64,000 nucleotides of DNA, from the NCBI GenBank assembly GCA_017543905.1, contig JAFYFC010000020.1, positions 1 through 64,000 on the forward strand, given 5' to 3'. Below the pieces are notes generated by a model, which was not told the DNA's origin, searched no databases, and saw nothing but the letters and a program-made list of their open reading frames with translations. Positions 51,276-58,897 of this stretch are shown one piece after another. The position numbers and the translations under genes were made by a program. The DNA comes from Clostridia bacterium. GTDB taxonomy: Bacteria; Bacillota; Clostridia; Christensenellales; Aristaeellaceae. The stretch's first letter is position 1; the number at the start of each line of letters is the position of its first letter.

Positions 51276-52259
51276 TTATTGCTGTATAAGGCGTACGCTG
51301 CCGCGCTCGACTATGCTTACCGAGATGCGCACTCTCTGATGTACGCGCGCGCGTTCCTCCGCCATGCTTATAAGCCTGTCTACGGCTATCATGCCGAGCT
51401 GCTGCTTGTCCACGCGCACGGTAGTCAGCTGCGGCTCCGCTATGACGTTCATGGGCATGTCGTCCATTCCTATTATGGACACGTCCTGCGGCAGGCGCAG
51501 TCCCGCGCGCTTGAGCGCCATCGACGCGCCCAGCGCCATTATGTCGTTGCCCGCAAAAAACGCGGTCGGCAGCTCTTTGTTTACGCGCAGATACGCGTTC
51601 ATATCTCTGGCCGCGCCCTCCATCGTAGGCTCAAGCGGCACTCGCGCGGCGCATTGCACGCCCGCTTCGTCGAGCGCCGCGCAGAAGCCCTGAAAGCGGT
51701 CGCGCATGTTGTTGAAGGGCAGGGACGAATCCATAAAGCCTATGCGCTTATGACCGTGGCTCAGCAGATACCTGCCCGCGATGTAGCCCGCCTCGCAGTT
51801 GTCTATGCAAACCGACGAGAACGGCTCGTATCTGAAATCGCTGTCCAGCAGCAGGACCGGCTGCTTGAGCCCCCGGTAGGGCCTTAAGTCCTGCACGTCC
51901 ATTTCCGTCGCCAGCACCAATAGCGGCATATCCCTGAGGGACGAAACGTCGTCGCCCGGAGTCACTTTGTTTATTATGAGATCGCAGGAGCGCGCACGGC
52001 ACCTGTCCTGCACGCCCTCTATGAGCTGTGCGAAAAACGCCGTGTCCATTACGACCTTGCCGTGCTTGCGGTAAATTATGAAGCGCATCGAGCGTCTGGA
52101 TTCGTCCGGGGAATAATACCCCATTTCAGACGCAAGGCGGCGTATTTCCTCCGCCTTCGCCGGATTTACCTTGCTGCGTTTAAAATTAAGGGCGTTGGAA
52201 ACCGATGCCGTCGAAACCCCCGCAGCCTTTGCGATGTCGCTCAGCTTGAGTCTTCCCAC
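51276..52259 (-). CDS. LacI/PurR-family transcriptional regulator
   Basis: The 327-residue protein begins with a LacI-type helix-turn-helix (LKLSDIAKAAGVSTASVSNAL) and hinge, followed by a periplasmic-binding-like domain (CIDNCEAGYIAGRYLLSHGHKRIGF, FFAGNDIMALGASMALK, SIIGMDDMP). I chose the GTG at 52259, preceded by GGAGGTG at 5 nt; an ATG at 52364 would add 35 residues in front of the HTH and lies upstream of the promoter. It heads the GH29-GH31-URO-D-GH operon and is divergent from an ABC importer, so it probably controls both. Confidence 0.93.
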   Translation of the reverse strand: MGRLKLSDIAKAAGVSTASVSNALNFKRSKVNPAKAEEIRRLASEMGYYSPDESRRSMRFIIYRKHGKVVMDTAFFAQLIEGVQDRCRARSCDLIINKVTPGDDVSSLRDMPLLVLATEMDVQDLRPYRGLKQPVLLLDSDFRYEPFSSVCIDNCEAGYIAGRYLLSHGHKRIGFMDSSLPFNNMRDRFQGFCAALDEAGVQCAARVPLEPTMEGAARDMNAYLRVNKELPTAFFAGNDIMALGASMALKRAGLRLPQDVSIIGMDDMPMNVIAEPQLTTVRVDKQQLGMIAVDRLISMAEERARVHQRVRISVSIVERGSVRLIQQ

Positions 52260-52335
52260 TGTAGCACCTCCCTGAGATATATGAAACGCACGCGCGCCGC
52301 TTAGCGTATCCGGGCAGACCGCCTGCGTAGTTTTT

Positions 52336-52364
52336 ATTTTATCCCATCGAACAAAATTATGCAA
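52336..52364 (-). promoter_or_regulatory. Promoter of the LacI-glycosidase operon
   Basis: Minus-strand TTGCAT, 17 nt, TAAAAT (plus-strand ATTTTA 52336-52341, ATGCAA 52359-52364), 76 nt upstream of the GTG start. The operator palindrome lies about 30 bp further upstream. Confidence 0.55.
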
Positions 52365-52394
52365 TATGTATAGTTAAAATTAACATAACGCTTC

Positions 52395-52415
52395 TAAACC
52401 GGTTTACTGTACAGT
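52395..52415. promoter_or_regulatory. LacI-family operator candidate
   Basis: TAAACCGGTTTA (52395-52406) is a perfect 12-bp palindrome with a central CpG-flanked core, the common form of LacI-family sites. It shares its last base with a second perfect palindrome, ACTGTACAGT (52406-52415). Both lie in the divergent gap between the lacI-type gene and the ABC importer. Elsewhere in this 395-bp gap I see only the two promoters. Confidence 0.6.
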
Positions 52416-52586
52416 TATAACGCATCGTATTGCCCTTATCCCGATATACCGTGCTGCGGCGGCGACTGATACATTTTTCCATTTACAGCAGCGGCACAGA
52501 GCTGTATCAATTGCTCAAGTTTATGTGAAATGCACTGAACCGTAACAAAAGCCATTGTAAAATCATTCGAAATTGTTAACTATCTA

Positions 52587-52614
52587 TTGACTTTGAATGG
52601 GTCTATGCTATAAA
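52587..52614 (+). promoter_or_regulatory. Promoter of the sugar ABC importer
   Basis: TTGACT (52587-52592), 16 nt and TATAAA (52609-52614), 40 nt before the ATG at 52655. Confidence 0.65.
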
Positions 52615-52654
52615 ATAAACCTGCATACATTTTATGTTGAAAGGGGTTGCCTGC

Positions 52655-53599
52655 ATGACGGCTGTATCGAAAAGCCCGATCCGCTTCAAGAAGGCATCAC
52701 TGCTCACCCGTATACGCAAGCATGCCTGGCTGTATCTGTTAGGTTTGCCCGGCATGGCGATACTCGCGATCTTCAACTATCTGCCGATGGGCAGTCTGAT
52801 AATGGCCTTCGAGGACTACAACCCGTTTATCGGACTCATACACAGCCCTTTCGCGGGGCTCAAGCACTTTGCGAGGCTGTTTAACGACGACAAGTTCTAC
52901 CTGATGCTGTGGAACACGCTGAAGATAAGCTTTCTGTCGCTGATCACCTTCCCCGCGCCCATAATACTGGCGCTGCTGCTTAACGAGGTGCGTTCGAACG
53001 CCTACAAAAAGGCGATTCAAACCTCGGTATATCTGCCGCACTTCCTGTCCTGGACGATAGTGGTGTCGCTGACGTTCTTCCTTCTCTCCAGCGAGCAGGT
53101 TCTCATCAACAAGATAATCGTTTCAAGCGGCGGCGAAGCCAGACAGTTCCTGTTCGACAAGAGCATAATCTACTATATAATCGTCATCCAGTCCGTGTGG
53201 AAGGGCATAGGCTGGGGCTCCATAGTATATCTGGCGGCGATCGCGGGCATAGACATGGGTCTGTACGAGGCGGCCAAAATTGACGGAGCGAACAAGTTCC
53301 AGTCGATAATACACATAACTCTGCCCTGCATACTCCCCACCGTGGCGGTAATGCTGATACTCAAGATGGGCTCGATCATATCCGTCGATTTCGAGCAGGT
53401 GCTGCTTATGACGAACGCGCTGGTAAAGGAAAAGTTAGAGGTATTCGAGGTTTATATTTACCAAAACGGCGTTAAAAGCGGCTCCACCCAGTTCAGCTAC
53501 ACCACCGCGATCGGCATGTTCAAGTCTGTGGTCAGCACGATACTGGTCATCACCACGAACAAAATCGTATCCTCAAACGGCATGAGGGGCATACTGTAA
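52655..53599 (+). CDS. Sugar ABC importer permease, LplB/MalF type
   Basis: A 314-residue permease with six spans and the EAA loop (YEAAKIDGANKFQSIIHITLP) that contacts the ATPase. The ATG at 52655 follows AAAGGGG at proper spacing; the in-frame ATG at 52634 has no ribosome site. With the next two genes it forms an LplABC-type importer. No ATPase gene is present, so a shared MsmX-like ATPase elsewhere is expected. Confidence 0.93.
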   Translation: MTAVSKSPIRFKKASLLTRIRKHAWLYLLGLPGMAILAIFNYLPMGSLIMAFEDYNPFIGLIHSPFAGLKHFARLFNDDKFYLMLWNTLKISFLSLITFPAPIILALLLNEVRSNAYKKAIQTSVYLPHFLSWTIVVSLTFFLLSSEQVLINKIIVSSGGEARQFLFDKSIIYYIIVIQSVWKGIGWGSIVYLAAIAGIDMGLYEAAKIDGANKFQSIIHITLPCILPTVAVMLILKMGSIISVDFEQVLLMTNALVKEKLEVFEVYIYQNGVKSGSTQFSYTTAIGMFKSVVSTILVITTNKIVSSNGMRGIL

Positions 53600-53611
53600 G
53601 GAGGGCTTGAA

Positions 53612-54523
53612 ATGACGCAGAAGCTTGAAACGGGCAAACTCGGCGGCGGCTTGGGCATGAAAGCCCACGAAACGATCTATCAGCTCTTCATAGGCCTGCT
53701 GCTGGCGATCATTGCATCAACGATGATACTGCCGTTTTTGTACGTTATAATCATTTCCTTCACCGACTCCTCCGTTTACGTGAGCGGCACGTTCTACCTG
53801 TGGCCGCAGAAATGGTCCACGGAGGCCTACCGCCTGATACTGCGCGGCAGCGGCTTTCTGAACGCGCTGAAGGCGAGCGTATTCATTACCTTCGTGGGCA
53901 CGCCGATAAACGTGTGCGCGAACGCAGGGCTCGCTTACATGCTTTCAAAGGACGATCTGGTAGGCAGGAGCCTTATAAACAAACTGGTCATGTTCACTAT
54001 GCTCTTCGGCGCGGGCATGATACCGAACTTCATAAATATCCGCAACCTGGGCCTTATAAACAACTGGTTCGCGAACATACTCCCCTCCGCGTGCGGCGCG
54101 TGGACGGTAATGGTAATGAAGAGCTTTTTCAGCGAGCTGCCCAAGGACATCGAGGAGGCGGCGGAAATAGACGGCTGCAGCACGCTCAGGATGTTCTTCC
54201 AGATAGTGCTGCCGCTCTCGCTGGCGATGCTGGCTACGTTCACGCTGTTCGCGTTCGTATCTTACTGGAACTGCTACTTCTCCGCCATACTGTATCTGAC
54301 GGACACCACCAAAATGCCGCTGCAGGTCTATCTGCAGAAAATCGTACTTTCGACCGACATTTCGGAGGTCGTCGACATACAGGACGATCTCAGAAACAAG
54401 GTGCCGCAGGAGATCATGCGCATGGCGAGCCTCGTCGTGGTCGTGTTCCCGATACTGTGCATATACCCCTTCATGCAGAAATACTTCGCGAAGGGCGTCA
54501 TGGTCGGCGCGGTCAAGGGCTAA
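53612..54523 (+). CDS. Sugar ABC importer permease, LplC/MalG type
   Basis: A 303-residue permease with six spans and the EAA loop (EEAAEIDGCSTLRMFFQIVLP). It ends in the YFAKGVMVGAVKG tail usual for YtcP/LplC permeases. AAGGAGGG precedes the ATG, 12 nt after the first permease. Confidence 0.93.
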   Translation: MTQKLETGKLGGGLGMKAHETIYQLFIGLLLAIIASTMILPFLYVIIISFTDSSVYVSGTFYLWPQKWSTEAYRLILRGSGFLNALKASVFITFVGTPINVCANAGLAYMLSKDDLVGRSLINKLVMFTMLFGAGMIPNFINIRNLGLINNWFANILPSACGAWTVMVMKSFFSELPKDIEEAAEIDGCSTLRMFFQIVLPLSLAMLATFTLFAFVSYWNCYFSAILYLTDTTKMPLQVYLQKIVLSTDISEVVDIQDDLRNKVPQEIMRMASLVVVVFPILCIYPFMQKYFAKGVMVGAVKG

Positions 54524-54538
54524 GGCGCCTATGTCAGG

Positions 54539-54564
54539 ATTACACGCTCTCGGGCGTTTGTAAT
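54539..54564 (+). promoter_or_regulatory. Intercistronic hairpin before the binding-protein gene
   Basis: ATTACA-CGC pairs with GCG-TT-TGTAAT around a short loop with a 2-nt bulge, then a T-rich stretch, ending about 12 nt before the AGGAGGT of the next gene. Such stems between permease and binding-protein genes often mark RNA processing sites that stabilise the downstream message. Confidence 0.3.
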
Positions 54565-54590
54565 TATATTATTTCAGGAGGTAAACTCGA

Positions 54591-56153
54591 ATGAAGAAAA
54601 CCTTGTCTCTTATCCTCGTGCTGATGCTCGCCCTTTCGGCGGTATGCGTACTTGGATATGCCGAGGAAGACAGAATGACCATTACCGTAATGGGCATTGA
54701 CTGGGGCTACGGTCCTTCCGCCAACAGCTCAATGGAGCAGTACTGGGAAGACATGTTCGATGTCAACCTTGACATCCAGTGGGTCAACTACAACGATTAC
54801 AACGAAAAAGCCAACGCTCTGATAGTGGCCGGCGAGCAGCCCGACGTTCTGCAGATCAACAAGACCGACGGCGCTTACTACTATCCGATCTTCACTCAGG
54901 CCATCGAAAACGGCCAGTTCCTCGATCTGACCCCCTATCTGTACGAGGGCGGCCTCATCGAAGGCAACGCGGTCATGAAGGGCTGGCCGCAGGCGATGTG
55001 GGATCAGTCCACCTACAAGGGCGGCATCTATATCCTGCCCCGCAGCAAGGCTGAAATTGCCCAGCAGAGCGGCATCACTGTTCGCCGTGACCTCATGAAG
55101 AAGTACGGCTTCGAGGATGAGCCCACCACGATGGAAGAGCTCAAGACCTGGCTGATCGACCTCTCCAACGCTGCCACCGAAGGCGAAGGCTACAAGATCT
55201 ACGCGCTCGACTTCTACGGCAAATTCATGAACAACGCCCGTTCCACCGCTTTCGCGGTAGCCTTCACCGGCCAGATGGACTGGGGCTATGACGAAGAAGG
55301 CAATTACGAGTATATCTGCTTCGATCCCAACTACATCAACTTCCTCGACTGGATGAAGGACCTGTATGACGCCGGCGTCATCGATCCCGAATTCGCGCTC
55401 TCCAACAGCGAGACCTCCAAGTGGAAGGGCGGCCGCTCCGTGGCTTACCTGACCGCGTGGTACAACTGGAACCAGTCCGCGGACCGTGTGACCAACCGCA
55501 TTTTCGACTCCGTGTGCCCCGACGATTACGAGGCGTGGTGCATACTCCCCGTGACCGGCGACAACGGCATCGTCATCGCAGCCAACTCCTCTGATATCGA
55601 CTCCTGCATCGCTATCTCCTCCTCCGTCAGCGAAGAGAAGCTCCAGAAGATATTCCAGGTATTCTGCGCGACCGAGGAAGAGTATCCCGGATACGACAGC
55701 ATCCTCGCTTACGGCGTTGAAGGCCTGCACTACTATCTCGACGAGAACGGCACCCGCCAGAAGACCGACGAGATGAAGGCTGAAAACACCGCCGGTTACG
55801 TCGGCGCGTGGAACCAGATCTTCATGAAGGTCGACGCGGATCAGGTCGCTTCCAAGTTCATGCGTGCCGGCGCGAGCCGCGCAAGCGACGAAGCCATCGA
55901 AAGAGCCTACGCGATCAAGGACGTGCTGGCCAACTACCTGAACGAGACCGGTCTCGGCTTCTCCAACCAGAACCTGTTCAGCACCACCTACAACGAGTCC
56001 TGGGCAACCCTGACCAGTGACGTTGACTCCATGGCGACTGAATACGTAATGGGCAAGATCAGCGCTGACGAGTGGAACGCGTTCGTAAAGGGCATCGTAG
56101 AGTCTGACGTGTATCAGGCAATCCTCACCGAGTACGCAGCCTCCGCTGAATAA
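54591..56153 (+). CDS. Extracellular sugar-binding protein of ABC importer (LplA type)
   Basis: The 520-residue protein has a signal peptide (MKKTLSLILVLMLALSAVCVLGYAEE). The Cys does not sit in a proper lipobox, so it may be released or held in another way. The mature part shows the cluster of large oligosaccharide-binding proteins (VAGEQPDVLQINK, LDLTPYLYEGG, MWDQSTYKGGIYILPRS). Codon choice differs from the neighbours: Ile is mostly ATC rather than ATA, as in highly expressed genes. Binds the oligosaccharide delivered to the two permeases upstream. Confidence 0.93.
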   Translation: MKKTLSLILVLMLALSAVCVLGYAEEDRMTITVMGIDWGYGPSANSSMEQYWEDMFDVNLDIQWVNYNDYNEKANALIVAGEQPDVLQINKTDGAYYYPIFTQAIENGQFLDLTPYLYEGGLIEGNAVMKGWPQAMWDQSTYKGGIYILPRSKAEIAQQSGITVRRDLMKKYGFEDEPTTMEELKTWLIDLSNAATEGEGYKIYALDFYGKFMNNARSTAFAVAFTGQMDWGYDEEGNYEYICFDPNYINFLDWMKDLYDAGVIDPEFALSNSETSKWKGGRSVAYLTAWYNWNQSADRVTNRIFDSVCPDDYEAWCILPVTGDNGIVIAANSSDIDSCIAISSSVSEEKLQKIFQVFCATEEEYPGYDSILAYGVEGLHYYLDENGTRQKTDEMKAENTAGYVGAWNQIFMKVDADQVASKFMRAGASRASDEAIERAYAIKDVLANYLNETGLGFSNQNLFSTTYNESWATLTSDVDSMATEYVMGKISADEWNAFVKGIVESDVYQAILTEYAASAE

Positions 56154-56171
56154 GCAAACAAACCAAAACGC

Positions 56172-56204
56172 ACGCGGGACGGCATCGCCGCCCCGCGTTT
56201 TATT
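56172..56204 (+). terminator. Terminator of the ABC importer operon
   Basis: ACGCGGGACGGC / GCCGCCCCGCGT pair with one mismatch and a 3-nt loop, followed by TTTATTG. Confidence 0.85.
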
Positions 56205-56279
56205 GTACACGATCAGACGTTTTAGAATAGCTGTTTTTCAGATAAAGCGGATATTATTCTCCGGACTTGTCAGATGCCG

Positions 56280-56771
56280 TCAGCGATACCTGTCCAGCAG
56301 CTTTTGACAGTCTCCGCGGAAACGGTAGCTGTTGCCGCTTTTGTTTTCTCCTATTATTTCGAGGCCCAGGTGCTTAAGTATCGCCTGAGATTTTTGGTTT
56401 GGCTTTTGGGAATATGCTTCCACAAAGCGGATGTGCGCGGGCACGATAACGGCAAGATATTCGTACAGCTTTCTGAACAGCCCGCTTCCCCAGTAGCTGG
56501 GCTCGAACTGTATTTCCTCCATCATAAACGTGTCTGTGTTTATGTAATACTGAAAATAGCCTGCGAGCGCGTCTGCGTCTTTGATCAGTATGATTTGTCT
56601 TTCCGGTTTGTCAAGCGCCGGATAAACCGCGCTTTTCCACATGCTGAAGTCTTCCTCGTATGTATTGCCCGTAGGCGAGATCCCGCGCATGTTTCCGGCA
56701 AGCAGACGAAACAGGACAGGAAGGATGGTCTCCCTGTCCGCCTTATCCATAAGCTCGAATCGGCAGTTCAT
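56280..56771 (-). CDS. GNAT family N-acetyltransferase
   Basis: A 163-residue single-domain protein with the GNAT acetyl-CoA region (PSYWGSGLFRKLYEYLAV, a variant of Q/RxxGxG/A) and the late strand-helix AEAYSQKPNQKSQAILKHLGLEIIG. The acceptor is unknown. It lies 49 nt downstream of the permease gene and may be read from the same transcript. Confidence 0.78.
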   Translation of the reverse strand: MNCRFELMDKADRETILPVLFRLLAGNMRGISPTGNTYEEDFSMWKSAVYPALDKPERQIILIKDADALAGYFQYYINTDTFMMEEIQFEPSYWGSGLFRKLYEYLAVIVPAHIRFVEAYSQKPNQKSQAILKHLGLEIIGENKSGNSYRFRGDCQKLLDRYR

Positions 56772-56820
56772 AGCAAATGCGTCTCCTTTTCAGTTGAGAA
56801 TACCGTTTACGGCCAGACCG

Positions 56821-57834
56821 CTACCCTACAATGCCGCTGCGCTCGACTCCCTGCACGAAGCGTTTTTGTATGAGCAGGTAGAATATGATAAGCGGTATCA
56901 GCACGAACAGCGCGCAGGTTTTCATAACGGAGTTCTGATACAGTATGTTGGTGGTTATGAACGTATAGTCGCCGGGAACCTTCGAGCTAATAGAGTTCAG
57001 CGCCTCCTGCATCGAGGCGGTGCGCTTTATGTACATGAACATAAGGCTATTTGAATTGTTCGGATCGAACCACGACAAAAACGAGGTGTCGTTCCAGTTC
57101 CATACGAACGAGAGCGTGCCCACCGTTATGAGACCCGGGCCCGCGCAAGGCAGCACTATGCTCAAAAACGTACGCACGAAGCCCGCGCCGTCAACGTACG
57201 CCGCCTGCTCAAGCTCCCGCGGAAGTCCCCTGAAGGTCTGCCTGAATATGTAGATGTACAGTCCGCTTTTGAGCCCCATGCCGAGCGCGGAGAGTATGTA
57301 TATTACGGCAGGCTGATTAAGCATATTCAGCCCGCTGCCGCTGTTGAACAGCGGTATAATGCCGAAGAGCGTGAAGTTTCTGAAATACAGGTACTGCGGC
57401 AGCATTATGACCTGCGAGGGCACGATGATCGTCATGATCACGCACGCGAACAGCAGCCCCTGTCCCTTGAACTTGAGCCGCGCGAACGAGTAGCCCGCAA
57501 GTATAGTGCAGATCAGCTGCAGCAGCATTATGATCAGCGTATACAGTATGGTCGACGGCAGCGTTTTGCCGAAGTTCAGGATAAGGTACGAAACGTGGAT
57601 ATTCTGAAAGCTTATGCGCAGCGGTATCCATATGGAGGCGCTCAGACCCAGATCCTTCGGGTGAGTGAACGCCACGACTATATTCGAGAGTATCGGCGCA
57701 AGTATCAGATACGACAGGCAGATAAGCAAAAGATACCTGAGCGCAGATACGATAACACCCTTTGCGCGTTTTTTGACGAGCGCCTCGGAGGGGCGTTTTC
57801 TTGCCGTGAGCCTTACGCCTTCAAGCTTAGTCAT
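56821..57834 (-). CDS. Sugar ABC importer permease, MalG type
   Basis: A 337-residue permease with six spans and a degenerate EAA loop (LEQAAYVDGAGFVRTFLSIVLP). It ends RFVQGVERSGIVG, typical of MalG-class proteins. Its start overlaps the MalF-type gene by 8 bp. It belongs to the DUF5696/YIP1/NHL uptake locus. Confidence 0.92.
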   Translation of the reverse strand: MTKLEGVRLTARKRPSEALVKKRAKGVIVSALRYLLLICLSYLILAPILSNIVVAFTHPKDLGLSASIWIPLRISFQNIHVSYLILNFGKTLPSTILYTLIIMLLQLICTILAGYSFARLKFKGQGLLFACVIMTIIVPSQVIMLPQYLYFRNFTLFGIIPLFNSGSGLNMLNQPAVIYILSALGMGLKSGLYIYIFRQTFRGLPRELEQAAYVDGAGFVRTFLSIVLPCAGPGLITVGTLSFVWNWNDTSFLSWFDPNNSNSLMFMYIKRTASMQEALNSISSKVPGDYTFITTNILYQNSVMKTCALFVLIPLIIFYLLIQKRFVQGVERSGIVG

Positions 57835-58897
57835 AATAGAACACCGCCTTTCTGAGCGGGATGATGAACATGCAGATGACAGCCAGCACCGTCAGCAGGA
57901 AAAACGTGCTCATCGCGGCGCTCCTGCCGTACTGACCCTGCGTGAACGCGACGGTTTTGAAGGTGCTTGCAAGATCGCTGCGCAAGAACAAATCGCTTAT
58001 CGTGTACAGCGTACAGGTGAGCACCATCGGCGACACCATGACGACCGTGACCTTCCAGAACGTCTCGTAGCCCGTCGCGCCTTCGATCTTGGCCACCTCG
58101 TACAGCTGCGGCGGAATGCCCTGCAGCGCGGCAAGGAATATAAGTATCTGTATTCCGCTTAACGAGATCACCTCGAATATGTCGTTTACTGCGTTCGCAA
58201 GCCAACCGACCACGTTCGTGCCCACGCCGAAGGAGAACAGCAGCCGCGAGATGATCGCCGCGCCGTACACGTTTTCCTCCTGCGACTGCGCCATAAGCAG
58301 ACCCGCCGTATTCGACACGCGCTCGACCATTAGCCCCGTAGCCATAACGATGGGTATAAAGAATATCGCGCGCGCGACGCTGCGGCCGAAAAACTTGCCG
58401 TTTAAGAGTATGGCGCACAGCAGCGAGAACACTATTATCAATACCGTATACAGCACGACTCTCAGTACCGTCTCGAAAAGCTCGCGCACGTATGTCGCGT
58501 TTTCAGTGAGTATGTATTTGAAATTGCCAAAGCCTAAGGGCTCCTCGGACAGGCCGCCGGATGGGAGTATTTTGACCGTCTCGAAGCTGAAGCGCACCTC
58601 CTGCAGCATAGGTATCAGGAAAAACAGCATAAAGCCGAGCAGCCACGGCAGCAGCAGTATGAACCCCCACATGCCCATCTTCTTCGAAAACGACATGCGC
58701 CCGTATAGATTTCTGAACGCGAGTATGATGCCCGCAAGCAGCAATACCCCTACCAGCACGCCCAGCATCCAGCTGCTGCTTCCCAGCGGGTAGGTGTTTT
58801 TCGCGCGGCATACTATTGCAAATACAAGCCCTGCCGCGCCTGCGGCCAGCAGCGCGAGGCCGACGATCATATCGATTTTAAGCTTTTTGCGTTCCAT
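57827..58897 (-). CDS. Sugar ABC importer permease, MalF type
   Basis: A 356-residue permease. Two extra N-terminal spans (about 12-65) precede the usual six, and the EAA loop is YEVAKIEGATGYETFWKVTVV. Shares its first base with the stop of the DUF5696 gene. Partner of the MalG-type permease downstream. Confidence 0.92.
   Translation of the reverse strand: MERKKLKIDMIVGLALLAAGAAGLVFAIVCRAKNTYPLGSSSWMLGVLVGVLLLAGIILAFRNLYGRMSFSKKMGMWGFILLLPWLLGFMLFFLIPMLQEVRFSFETVKILPSGGLSEEPLGFGNFKYILTENATYVRELFETVLRVVLYTVLIIVFSLLCAILLNGKFFGRSVARAIFFIPIVMATGLMVERVSNTAGLLMAQSQEENVYGAAIISRLLFSFGVGTNVVGWLANAVNDIFEVISLSGIQILIFLAALQGIPPQLYEVAKIEGATGYETFWKVTVVMVSPMVLTCTLYTISDLFLRSDLASTFKTVAFTQGQYGRSAAMSTFFLLTVLAVICMFIIPLRKAVFYYD

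Noticed and set aside
54729..56210. 493-codon open frame antisense to the binding-protein gene
   Set aside because: It mirrors a gene with clear signal peptide, family match and strong codon bias; the GC-rich third positions create long antisense frames. No ribosome site.
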